Shown here in pieces: positions 56,128-64,000 of a stretch of 64,000 bases of DNA (the stretch's first letter is position 1; every line of letters begins with the position of its first letter). A program made the position numbers and the translations under genes. Source of the stretch: Brachybacterium sp. FME24 (GTDB taxonomy: Bacteria > Actinomycetota > Actinomycetes > Actinomycetales > Dermabacteraceae); the NCBI RefSeq assembly GCF_014897705.1, contig NZ_JABUXV010000004.1, positions 124,001 to 188,000 of the forward strand. Direction: 5' to 3'. The notes beneath the pieces were generated by a model. The model searched no databases. It was not told the origin of the DNA and was given only the letters and a program-made list of their open reading frames with translations.

Positions 56128-57810
56128 TCAGCCCTCGCCGCCGTCGCTGACCTCGGGAATCGGACTGCTCGGATTCGTGGGGGTGACGCGATCCTCGTCG
56201 GGGAGCCCCTCCCCGGGTTCGACCTCCTGCTCGGAGGGGATCGGGGCCTCCGGGGTCTCGGCACCCTCGGGCACCTCGAGCTCCGGCTGCTCAGGAGGCA
56301 GCTGCGTGCGCTGGATCGACACCGACACCAGTCCCAGCCCGCCCATGACGATGTCGTCGTAGGCGACCAGACGGCGGGTCTGGGCATCGAAGTAGAGCAT
56401 CCGGGAGGTCAGCTCGAGGGGCGCCTCCCCTTGGAGCACCGGGGAGACTCCGCCCGAGGCGAGCGCACCTCCGGTGGAGCCGACGGTGAACCAGTCGGTG
56501 CCCGAACCATCCCGGTCGAGTTCGACCTTGGAGGTGTGCATATGTCCCGACAGCACCAGGGGCGCCCTGCCCTCCAGCCCCGCAGGCTGTGTCGGATCGT
56601 GCATCAGCGCGAGGTCGACCGGAGTGTCCGGATGCGCCTCGTCATAGGCTGTGATCGTGTCGCCGAGCTGGAATCCGCTGGCAGCCACGGCGTCCTTGCC
56701 CTCCCGCCAGCCGCCGGCATCGGAATCGTCGTCGGCCGCGAAGCGGGGGTCGCCGATCCCGGCGATGCGCAGCCCGGCCATCTCGATGACCTCGTTGTCG
56801 ACCACGGTGGCATTGGGCTGGGCGGCGATCGCCGCGGCCGCCGCGGCACCGTCATGGTTGCCGCTGACGTACACGTAGGGCACGTCGAGCCCGCCGATCA
56901 CGGACAGCTGCTGGTTCTCCACGGGCGTGCCCCACGAGACGATGTCCCCGGTGTCGATGACGAGGTCGATCGCGAACTGCGTGTGCAGCTGCTCGATGAC
57001 GTCGTAGGCCTGCGGGTTGTCATGGATGTCGGAGACGTGCAGCACCGTGATCAGGTTCTCCTGGTCCATGCCCACCGGCAGGGAATCCGCCGCGATGTAC
57101 AGCGCGGAGACCTGGCCGACGAACTCGGCCAGGGTGTCGCGGTAGCTCTGGTAGTCCGCGACCGTGGCCTGCCCGATGTCGGCGATGTAGGTGGCCTGCG
57201 AGAGCAGGCCGTCGAACTTCGGCTGATACAGCGATTCGGGCTTGAAGGTCACCGAGGTCACGGCCATCGAGACTCCGACGACGGCGACGGCGCTGCCCCC
57301 GGCGATCACGGAGCGGCGCACACGACGGAAGGTGAGGCCGACGGTGAGTCCTGCCCCGGCGGCTGCGAACAGGGCGTTGAGCGCGGCGTTCTTGGCGGCG
57401 GCGGCGGTGATCGCCTCAGGAGCCGTCTGGGTGAGTTCGGTGAACCCGGTGTCGGAGTAGAAGAGTGCCTCGGCCTTGGCGACGTCCACGCCTTGCACGC
57501 GGGCCTCGATGCGCACGGGTGCGAGGTGGGTATCGAAGACGACCTCGCCCACCGGGGGCAGCAGCAGCACCGTGTCCGAGGACAGCGATGGGCGCAGGTG
57601 CACACTCGCGGTCAGCGGGCCGACGTCGACCCGCGTCGCGGGGACCAGCATGATGCCCACGATCGCGCCGAGGACGGCCACCAGGGTCGTGGTGGTGATG
57701 TGGAGGATCAGCGCATTGCGCCGCCTTCGCCGCCGGCGCTCCGCAGAGTCCTCCGGTGTGTCGATCTCCTCCGGCGCCTCGGGCGCCGCGGAGCCGTCGG
57801 CGGCGCCCAC
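56128..57810 (-). CDS. Membrane-anchored calcineurin-like metallophosphoesterase
   Basis: The 560-residue protein begins with an Arg-rich stretch and a membrane segment at about 28-50. A beta-rich segment follows, then two more hydrophobic stretches (about 140-160 and 168-190). The phosphoesterase domain shows all expected motifs: LHVSDIHDNPQ, VIDTGDIVSWG, VSGNHDG, ALMHDPTQ and LVLSGHMHTS. It ends in a Glu/Pro-rich tail. The domain is probably extracytoplasmic, though the odd segment count leaves topology open. The substrate is unknown. The GTG start lies 6 bases after the DUF3107 stop. Confidence 0.87.
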   Translation of the reverse strand: MGAADGSAAPEAPEEIDTPEDSAERRRRRRRNALILHITTTTLVAVLGAIVGIMLVPATRVDVGPLTASVHLRPSLSSDTVLLLPPVGEVVFDTHLAPVRIEARVQGVDVAKAEALFYSDTGFTELTQTAPEAITAAAAKNAALNALFAAAGAGLTVGLTFRRVRRSVIAGGSAVAVVGVSMAVTSVTFKPESLYQPKFDGLLSQATYIADIGQATVADYQSYRDTLAEFVGQVSALYIAADSLPVGMDQENLITVLHVSDIHDNPQAYDVIEQLHTQFAIDLVIDTGDIVSWGTPVENQQLSVIGGLDVPYVYVSGNHDGAAAAAAIAAQPNATVVDNEVIEMAGLRIAGIGDPRFAADDDSDAGGWREGKDAVAASGFQLGDTITAYDEAHPDTPVDLALMHDPTQPAGLEGRAPLVLSGHMHTSKVELDRDGSGTDWFTVGSTGGALASGGVSPVLQGEAPLELTSRMLYFDAQTRRLVAYDDIVMGGLGLVSVSIQRTQLPPEQPELEVPEGAETPEAPIPSEQEVEPGEGLPDEDRVTPTNPSSPIPEVSDGGEG

Positions 57811-57816
57811 GGGTTC

Positions 57817-58038
57817 TCAGCCGAGGAAACCGACGCGACGGGGCTCCTCCGTGGAGAACTCCGCATAGGCGAGCTTGGCGCCGGGGACGAGGACGGTGCG
57901 GCCCTTGTCGTCGACGAGGGTGACGGGGGAGCCGTCGGCGACGGCGGTGCTCAGGCGCTCGAGCAGTTCTTCGGCCTTCTCCGTGGACTCGATGACGATC
58001 TCACGGGGCGAGTGCTGGATGCCGATGCGGATCTCCAT
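57817..58038 (-). CDS. DUF3107 small protein
   Basis: A 73-residue actinobacterial protein of unknown function, starting EIRIGIQHSPREIVIEST and ending KLAYAEFSTEEPRRVGFLG. In mycobacteria the matching protein (Rv3208A, from memory) sits beside a TetR gene, as here. The ATG at 58038 has an AAAGGA ribosome-binding stretch upstream. It lies in a - strand series with tetR before it and the phosphoesterase after it. Confidence 0.92.
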   Translation of the reverse strand: MEIRIGIQHSPREIVIESTEKAEELLERLSTAVADGSPVTLVDDKGRTVLVPGAKLAYAEFSTEEPRRVGFLG

Positions 58039-58098
58039 GGCGATGTCCTTTCCTCCGCCTCGCAGGCGGGGACGTTCCGGTGCTGTGCGTCCGGAAGT

Positions 58099-58761
58099 CT
58101 ACCCGTCGGACCCGGGGGTTGCGGTGCCGTCCGCTCCCAGCACAGTGCCCGAGATCCGGGGGTGCTCGAGCGGTGCGAACCCGGTCAGACCATGCACCAT
58201 GAACGTGGTCATGACCTCGAGGATCGATGCACGCTCGGCGTCGCCGGCGGCATCGTGCAGCAGGAGCGCGGTGGTCTGGGTGGAGGCGATCAGGCCGCGG
58301 CCGATGACTCGTGACTGCTCCGTGGTGATCTGCCGGGAGGCGGCCAGCACCCCGGCGAGCTCGACCGCCATCTGGTCGAGCACCTCGCTCGCGCGTCGCT
58401 GAACCGCCTCGGAGATCGACTCGTTGCCCGTGAACAGCCGCAGGGAGTTCTCCAGCGAGACCAGATCGTAGAAGCGCTCGAGCCCATAGCGCACGCGCTG
58501 GGGCGTATCCCCCTCGAAGGAGCCGATGGCCCGCACCTCGGCCAGCATGTGCTCCGCGATGATGTCGATGACCTCGACGTACAAGGTCTCCTTGGAATCG
58601 AAATGCTGGTAGAGGACCGGCTTCGTGACTCCTGCGGCAAAGGCGATGTCGTCCATGGACGTCCCGTGGAAGCCCTTCTCGGTGAACACACGGGTGGCGA
58701 GCTCGAGGAGCTGGGTGCGCCGCTGCGCGCGGGGCATCCTGGTGGTGGGGGACGGTGTCAT
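58099..58761 (-). CDS. TetR-family transcriptional regulator
   Basis: The 220-residue protein has an N-terminal helix-turn-helix (about 13-60: RRTQLLELATRVFTEKGF, then TSMDDIAFAAGVTKPVLYQH) and an all-helical ligand domain (about 70-200). The ATG at 58761 is chosen because GGAGGT lies about 8 bases before it. A GTG at 58809 is also in frame but would place the TAGAGT promoter box (reverse of 58808-58813) against the start and lacks family resemblance. It is divergent from adnA with a 113-bp gap and could regulate that operon, itself or DUF3107; the ligand is unknown. Confidence 0.9.
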   Translation of the reverse strand: MTPSPTTRMPRAQRRTQLLELATRVFTEKGFHGTSMDDIAFAAGVTKPVLYQHFDSKETLYVEVIDIIAEHMLAEVRAIGSFEGDTPQRVRYGLERFYDLVSLENSLRLFTGNESISEAVQRRASEVLDQMAVELAGVLAASRQITTEQSRVIGRGLIASTQTTALLLHDAAGDAERASILEVMTTFMVHGLTGFAPLEHPRISGTVLGADGTATPGSDG

Positions 58762-58807
58762 GGCGTCGACCTCCGAGGGCGGTGGCTGGGTCGCAGTGAT
58801 CCATAGC

Positions 58808-58813
58808 ACTCTA
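58808..58813 (-). promoter_or_regulatory. Candidate -10 box of tetR
   Basis: TAGAGT on the - strand, 47 bases before the tetR ATG, in the tetR-adnA divergent gap (58762-58874). I see no clear inverted repeat that would serve as a TetR operator. Confidence 0.45.
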
Positions 58814-58874
58814 CCGCTCCGACCGTGGCCGTCGGACCAGCGCAGATGTCAGCGCCGTGAGGTGGAATAGGGGG

Positions 58875-61800
58875 ATGGCACGAGCAGGGGCGACCACCGA
58901 CGAGGGGATCGGTCTGCTCGGGCCCGATCTGTCGGCACTGCCGCCCGTCCTGGAGCCCGATCTCCTGGACCAGGAGCAGCGCACAGCGGTGGATCAGTTC
59001 ACCGCCGGGGCGGATGTCCTCGTCCAGGGCGGCCCGTCGAGCGGACGCACGGCCGTGGCGCTGGCGGCTGCCGCCGCACTCGGGGAGGGCACGCTGCTGC
59101 TGGCTCCGCGCCGCGTCGCCGCCGGGCGCCTGCGGGATGCTCTCGCCGTCCATGGTCTCGGCGAGGTCCGGGCGATGACCCCGCCGGCCCTGGGCCATGC
59201 GATCCTGCGCTCCGACGCCCTGGCGCGGGGACTGGGAGCGCCCACCCTGGTGACCGGCGCCGAACAGGATGCCCTGATCGCGGAACTGATCGCCGAGCGG
59301 GAGACCTGGCACCTCGAGGTGGACCCCGGAGCCCGCACGCTGCCCGGCTTCCGCACGGAGCTGCGCGACCTCATCACCCGTGCCACCGAACTGGGCCTGA
59401 CCCCGACGGACCTCGACGAGCTGGGGCGCACGCGCCAACGGCCCGCCTGGCGCGATGCGGCCGCGATCCTGCGGGACTACGTGGGGGTCCTCGATCTCGA
59501 GGCCTCCGCAGCCCTCGATGCCGGTCCCCGGTTGGACTCCGGCGCGCTGGTGCGTCGCGCCGCGAGTCTGCTCGAGGATCCCCGTACCCCGGCACCGTTC
59601 CGGGCGGTGGTGGTCGACGACGCCCAGGACCTCACCACCGCCGGTATCGCGCTGGTCGCCGCGCTGGCCGCCGCCGGCAGCCCGGTGCTGATCTGCAGCT
59701 GCCCCGACGCCGCGGTGGACACCTTCCGCGGTGCGCTCCCGGACGCCGCCGACCGCCTGCGCACGCTGCTGCGCCGCCCCGTCTCCGAGGTGACTCTCCG
59801 CAGGGCGCACGGGACCGCGGCGGGGATCACTGCGGGCGTCGACGCCCTGCGCGGGCGGCTCCCGCTGGCCGGAGCGTCCGTGGCCAGCCGTCGGCCACGA
59901 GCGCAGGCCGGGCCCGGTATCGCCACCCTCCGGGCCGACGACCCGCTCGACGAGGCGCGGCTGATCGGCTCCGCCCTGCGCGACCTCCACCACCGCGAGC
60001 ACGTGGACTACGACGACATGGCCGTGGTGTGCCGCTCCGGATCGGCCGTGGCCGATGTCGCCGATCTCCTCTCCCGGACCGGACTGCCGGTGCGTACGCC
60101 GCGACGCCCGCAGCCGCTGCGCGAGGTGCCCGCGATCGCCGATCTGCTGACCATCGTCGAGCTCGGCCTCGCCCCGGAGGGCGCCGAGGTGGATCCGCTG
60201 CTGGCCGCCCAGCTGCTGCGCGGTCCCTTCGGGGACGCCGATACCCTGCGGCTGCGTCGCATCCGGCGCCTGCTGCTGAGCGCGCAGCGAGAGGCTGACT
60301 CCTCCTCGGAGATCCCCAGCGAGCAGCTGCTGGCCCGCGCGCTCGTCGACTCCGAGGCACCCGGCCTCCCCGACCCCGCCGCCCGCGACCGTGCCGCAGC
60401 CCCCGTGCACCGGGTGCGCGCCATGATCCGGTCCGTGCGCGAGCATCGTGAGGACGACGCCGAGCAGGTCCTCTGGCAGGCCTGGGACGCCTCGGGACTC
60501 GCCGGCGGCTGGCGCCGCGCCGCGATCGGCACCAGCGGTGACGTCGACGGCGCCCGTGCGCGCCTGGCGGGCGCCCGGCTCGATGCCCTGCTCGAGCTGT
60601 TCGCCGCGGCGGAGCGACTCACCGAACGACGCCCCGGCGCGGGCGCCCGGGACCTGGTCGAGCAGATCCGCGCCCAGGCCGTCGTCGAGGACACGCTCGC
60701 CCCGGCGGCCGCCCCGCGCGGTCGGATCGCCGTGCTCACCCCCGCCCAGCTCGCGGGGGAGCATCGCGACACCGTCGTCCTAGCCCGCGTCCAGGAGGGC
60801 ACCTGGCCCGATCTGCGCCTGCGCTCGACCCTGTTCGGCGCGGCCGAGCTGTCCCTGCTGGCCGGGACCCGCTCCGGCGCCGACCTCCCGGCCGATCCCG
60901 AATCGCTGCGTGCCCTCCAGCGCAGCGAGGTGATCGCCGACGAGCTGCGCCTCGCGGTCAGCGCCGTGGCCCGAGCACGCACCCGGGTGCTGGTCACCGC
61001 GGTCCAGGACGAGCAGCTCGAACCCTCCGCGCTCCACGAGGCCCTCACCACGATCGCGGCCGGCGCCGGGGACCCCTGGATCGATCTCGAGCGCCTCCGG
61101 GAGGACCCCGGACCCGCCCCCGACCTGCGTCAACTGGTGGCGGCCCTGCGCCGGCGCCTGCACGATCCACAGCCGCAGCGGGCCCAGGACGCCGCGTTCG
61201 CCCTGGACGCCCTGTCCCGGGCCGGCGCTCCGGGCACCGATCCGCAGCGCTGGTACCACCAGGAGCCCAGCAGCGTGGGGCCCCTCCACGACCCGGAGAC
61301 CATGATCCGGCTGTCGCCCTCGGCCCTCGAGCGCGCCGTGGACTGCCCGCAGTCCTGGCTCATGGAGCGCGCCGGAGGGACCCGCGCCGGCGGCCCCGCG
61401 CAGCTCATCGGCACCGCTCTGCACCACCTCGCCCAGGTCCACCCCCGCGGCCCCGAGGGCGGCACGCCGGACCTGCTGGAGGAGCTGCACACCCTGCTGC
61501 GCTCGGTCCCCGGCACCGACACCTGGTCAGGTCGTCGCCGCGTGCGCCGCGCCGAGGACGCCGCCGAGCTCCTCGCCGACTACCTGCGCAGCGCCGGGCA
61601 GCCGCTCGCCGTCGAGGCCCCCTTCGAGGTGGAGCTCGGGCGGGTGCAGCTGCGCGGGAGCATCGACCGCATCGAAGGCGACGCGACCGGACTGCGGGTC
61701 GTGGACCTCAAGTCCGGGAAGAGCCCGAAATCCGCGGCCGCGGCCGAGGACGACCTGCAGCTGGCCGCCTACCAGGCCGCGGTCCGGGAGGGGGCGCTCG

Positions 61801-62060
61801 CCGAGCAGCTCGGCCCGGACGCCGCCGAGCGATCCAACGGGGCTCAGCTGGTCTACGTCGGCACCGGCGCGAAGAAGCCCGCGGTGCGCACCCAGACCGC
61901 GCTCGCGCGGGCCGAGGACCCCGCCTGGTTCGACGATCTCGTCGCCCAGGTCTCCGAGGACGTCTCCGGCCGCCAGGTCATCGCTCGCCTCAACGCCCAC
62001 TGCACCCACTGCGCCGTGCGCAGCAGCTGCCCCCTGCAGCCCGAAGGAGACCAGCTATGA
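58875..62060 (+). CDS. adnA: AdnA-like helicase/nuclease subunit with degenerate motor
   Basis: This large protein (1061 residues from the ATG at 58875; a GTG at 58857 would add six) resembles AdnA, partner of AdnB in the actinobacterial end-resection helicase-nuclease. The UvrD-like N-terminal motor is degenerate: the P-loop reads QGGPSSGRTAVAL with Arg in place of the catalytic Lys, and the Walker B region is VVVDDAQDLTT. The C-terminal RecB-type nuclease keeps GLRVVDLKSGKSPK and DLQLAAYQAAV. An Fe-S cluster site is likely from Cys in RAVDCPQSWLM and CTHCAVRSSCPL. The mycobacterial AdnA motor is also described as non-driving. The stop overlaps adnB (ATGA). Confidence 0.85.
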   Translation: MARAGATTDEGIGLLGPDLSALPPVLEPDLLDQEQRTAVDQFTAGADVLVQGGPSSGRTAVALAAAAALGEGTLLLAPRRVAAGRLRDALAVHGLGEVRAMTPPALGHAILRSDALARGLGAPTLVTGAEQDALIAELIAERETWHLEVDPGARTLPGFRTELRDLITRATELGLTPTDLDELGRTRQRPAWRDAAAILRDYVGVLDLEASAALDAGPRLDSGALVRRAASLLEDPRTPAPFRAVVVDDAQDLTTAGIALVAALAAAGSPVLICSCPDAAVDTFRGALPDAADRLRTLLRRPVSEVTLRRAHGTAAGITAGVDALRGRLPLAGASVASRRPRAQAGPGIATLRADDPLDEARLIGSALRDLHHREHVDYDDMAVVCRSGSAVADVADLLSRTGLPVRTPRRPQPLREVPAIADLLTIVELGLAPEGAEVDPLLAAQLLRGPFGDADTLRLRRIRRLLLSAQREADSSSEIPSEQLLARALVDSEAPGLPDPAARDRAAAPVHRVRAMIRSVREHREDDAEQVLWQAWDASGLAGGWRRAAIGTSGDVDGARARLAGARLDALLELFAAAERLTERRPGAGARDLVEQIRAQAVVEDTLAPAAAPRGRIAVLTPAQLAGEHRDTVVLARVQEGTWPDLRLRSTLFGAAELSLLAGTRSGADLPADPESLRALQRSEVIADELRLAVSAVARARTRVLVTAVQDEQLEPSALHEALTTIAAGAGDPWIDLERLREDPGPAPDLRQLVAALRRRLHDPQPQRAQDAAFALDALSRAGAPGTDPQRWYHQEPSSVGPLHDPETMIRLSPSALERAVDCPQSWLMERAGGTRAGGPAQLIGTALHHLAQVHPRGPEGGTPDLLEELHTLLRSVPGTDTWSGRRRVRRAEDAAELLADYLRSAGQPLAVEAPFEVELGRVQLRGSIDRIEGDATGLRVVDLKSGKSPKSAAAAEDDLQLAAYQAAVREGALAEQLGPDAAERSNGAQLVYVGTGAKKPAVRTQTALARAEDPAWFDDLVAQVSEDVSGRQVIARLNAHCTHCAVRSSCPLQPEGDQL

Positions 62061-64000
62061 CGCTGTCCGCCGCGTACCTCGCCGCGCTGCTCGAGCAGCC
62101 GCCGCCCACGGACGAGCAGATCGCGGTCATCGAGGCCCCGCTGGACCCGATGCTGGTGGTCGCGGGGGCGGGCTCCGGCAAGACCGAGACCATGGCCTCA
62201 CGCGTCGTGTGGCTGATCGCCAATGCGCTCGTCGAGCCCCGCCAGGTGCTGGGCCTGACCTTCACGCGCAAGGCCGCCCATGAATTGTCGGCCCGCATCT
62301 CCGCACGCCTCGCCACGTTGGCGGGGGCGCTGCGCGCCGAGGGGCTCGACCTGCCGCCGGGCCTCGAGCGCGGGCAGGATGACCTGGTGGGCCAGCGCCC
62401 CGTCGTCCACACCTACAACGGTTTCGCCCTGGACCTGGTGCGCGAGCACGCACTCGCGGTCGGTATCGACCCCGAGCTGACGATGATGTCCACCTCGGCC
62501 TCCTGGCAGCTGGCCCATTCGCTCGTCGAGGGCTGGGACGACTCGCTGGACCTGGAGGCCTCACCGGCGACCCTCACGGCCGCCCTGCTGTCCATGACCT
62601 CCTCGCTCGCTGACCACCTGGTGACCCCCGAGCAGCTGCGCGAGCATCTCACCGCGATCCGCGACCACCTCGCCGGGATCCCGCTGCAGGCAGAAGGTCG
62701 GCGCCGCACCACCCCCAAGGCCGTCGCCTCGGTGCTCGGCGCCCTCGACGCGCGACTCGCCCTGATCCCGCTGCTCCAACGCTTCGCCCAGGTGCGCACC
62801 GACAGCTCCGCCCTGGACTTCGCCGACCAGGTCTCCCTTGCCGCCCGGGTGGCGAGGGAGGTCCCCGCCGCGAGCCGGCTGGCACGCCGGATGCACCGCG
62901 TGGTGCTGCTGGACGAGTTCCAGGACACCTCCGTCGCGCAGCTGCAGATGCTCACGGATCTGTTCGGTCCCGGCCACGCCGCCTGCGCCGTCGGGGACCC
63001 GCAGCAGGCGATCTACGGCTGGCGCGGTGCCTCGGCCGCCTCCCTCGCCGGCTTCGCCGACGCCTTCGCCACCGACGAGCGGCCCGTTCTGCACCGCACC
63101 CTGTCCACCTCCTGGCGCAACGACGAAGCCGTGCTCGCGATCGCGAACACGCTGGCCGCCCCGCTGCGCGGACACGACGCCGGGCTCACCATCCCCGAGC
63201 TGCGGGCCCGACCCGGGGCAGGGGAGGGGGCCGCCGAGATCATCGAGGCCGCCGACGAGCGCACCGAGGCCCGCGCGATCGCCGACTGGATCCTGGACCG
63301 CCGCGCCGAGACCGAGGACGGCGTCGCCTCGGCCGCGGTGCTGGTGCGCGCTCGGCGTCAGATCCCTGCCCTGGTCGAGGGTCTCGAGGAGAAGGGCCTG
63401 GTGGCCCACGTGGTCGGCCTCGGAGGCCTGCTCCACCGCCCCGAGGTGGCCGACGTCCGCGCCCTCCTGCACTGCGCCCACGATCCCGGCCGCGGTGACG
63501 CCTTGATGCGTCTGCTCACCGGCCCCCGCTTCCGCCTCGGTGCCCGTGACCTCTCGGTGCTGGGGCGCTGGCGCGACCGCCTCGGCTCACGCCTGCGCCG
63601 CGAGGTCGACGCCCCCGGCGGCGAGGACGAGGCCGAGTCGGTCTCCCTCGTCGATGCGGTCGACGACCTCCCGCCCACGGACTGGACCGACCCCTCCGGG
63701 CGCTCGCTGACCGGTACCGGGCGCGCCCGGTTGGAGCAGATCCAGCAGATCCTGCGCGAGATGCGTCGCCTGCTGCCGCTGCCCCTGCCCGATCTCGTCA
63801 CCGCCGCCGTGCGTGTGCTCGACATCGATCTCACGCTGCACCAGGGCGACCCCAGCTCCCGGGCGCTCGCGGATCTCGAGACGCTGCGCGACCACGCCGC
63901 CGCCTTCGAGCGCACTGCCCACCGCGGCGGCCTGGGCGCCTATCTCGACCTGCTCGAGATCAGCGAGGACGAGGAAGCGGGCCTCGCCGTCACCGCCGCC
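62057..64000 (+). CDS. adnB: AdnB-like UvrD/RecB-type helicase-nuclease (3' end cut by window)
   Basis: The first 648 codons of a UvrD-family helicase are visible; the frame is still open at base 64000. Intact motor motifs are the Q motif PPPTDEQIAVIEAP, Walker A VVAGAGSGKTETMASRV (about residues 33-49), motif Ia LGLTFTRKAAHEL, Walker B VVLLDEFQDTSVAQ and motif III AVGDPQQAIYGWRGAS, followed by LSTSWRNDEAVLAIAN. In AdnAB this subunit is the translocating motor, and its C-terminal nuclease would lie beyond the window. The ATG overlaps the adnA stop (ATGA), so subunits are made together. UvrD or PcrA is an alternative, but the pairing with adnA favours AdnB. Confidence 0.9.
   Translation, partial: MTLSAAYLAALLEQPPPTDEQIAVIEAPLDPMLVVAGAGSGKTETMASRVVWLIANALVEPRQVLGLTFTRKAAHELSARISARLATLAGALRAEGLDLPPGLERGQDDLVGQRPVVHTYNGFALDLVREHALAVGIDPELTMMSTSASWQLAHSLVEGWDDSLDLEASPATLTAALLSMTSSLADHLVTPEQLREHLTAIRDHLAGIPLQAEGRRRTTPKAVASVLGALDARLALIPLLQRFAQVRTDSSALDFADQVSLAARVAREVPAASRLARRMHRVVLLDEFQDTSVAQLQMLTDLFGPGHAACAVGDPQQAIYGWRGASAASLAGFADAFATDERPVLHRTLSTSWRNDEAVLAIANTLAAPLRGHDAGLTIPELRARPGAGEGAAEIIEAADERTEARAIADWILDRRAETEDGVASAAVLVRARRQIPALVEGLEEKGLVAHVVGLGGLLHRPEVADVRALLHCAHDPGRGDALMRLLTGPRFRLGARDLSVLGRWRDRLGSRLRREVDAPGGEDEAESVSLVDAVDDLPPTDWTDPSGRSLTGTGRARLEQIQQILREMRRLLPLPLPDLVTAAVRVLDIDLTLHQGDPSSRALADLETLRDHAAAFERTAHRGGLGAYLDLLEISEDEEAGLAVTAA

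Overview
The window is a 64 kb stretch of ordinary, gene-dense chromosome from a GC-rich actinomycete. FtsZ, SepF, Wag31/DivIVA, the DUF3107 and DUF3117 proteins and AdnAB-type recombination proteins all have actinobacterial character. Many start codons lie 6-7 bases after a TAnnnT box, the layout of leaderless mRNAs. From the proteins I recognise, a member of the Micrococcales is most likely, possibly Brachybacterium or a relative; that genus guess is memory, not a search.

Region by region. 1-10.5 kb: the distal part of the division and cell-wall (dcw) cluster on the + strand (ftsW cut by the window edge, murG, murC, ftsQ, ftsZ, pgeF, sepF, yggT, divIVA/wag31), followed by lspA and an RluD-type pseudouridine synthase. 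Many of these genes overlap by 1-4 bases. 10.6-18.1 kb: a hypothetical protein, dnaE, an endonuclease/exonuclease/phosphatase-family protein, an acyl-CoA dehydrogenase and a TIGR01777-type epimerase. 18.1-23.5 kb: a flotillin (-), an MHS-type transporter (+), a striking 55-bp tandem repeat array and pgi (-). 23.7-29.2 kb: a dpp/opp-type peptide ABC transporter operon with its two ATPases fused. 29.4-35.6 kb: typA, two small membrane proteins (one a CDP-alcohol phosphatidyltransferase), fdxA, dapC and gltA. 35.6-40.3 kb: six genes on the - strand (arsR, dapD, a lysozyme-like membrane protein, araC, a VOC protein, a GDPD). 40.3-46.8 kb: an MFS exporter divergent from arsR, a membrane protein, a FAD/NAD protein, dapE, a LOG-type protein and DUF3117. 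46.9-54.3 kb: an O-methyltransferase, tatB, mrp, DUF1003, a CBS/MgtE_N protein, pepP, a PHP protein and marC. 54.3-64 kb: a DEAD-box helicase, a membrane phosphoesterase, DUF3107, tetR, and adnA plus the first two thirds of adnB, cut by the window edge.

Functionally, the lysine/meso-diaminopimelate genes (dapC, dapD, dapE) feed the same peptidoglycan precursor pathway that MurC, MurG and FtsW complete. The order typA, ferredoxin, dapC, dapD, dapE, LOG, DUF3117, O-methyltransferase, tatB, mrp and CBS protein is, as I recall it, the same backbone order as around Rv1165-Rv1232c in Mycobacterium tuberculosis. I see no prophage, insertion sequence, CRISPR array, defence island, rRNA or tRNA. The unexplained structures are the 55-bp array after the MHS transporter, a 14-bp-period operator-like array between arsR and its MFS neighbour, a nested palindrome in the ftsZ leader, and a Gln-Lys repeat tail on FtsW.
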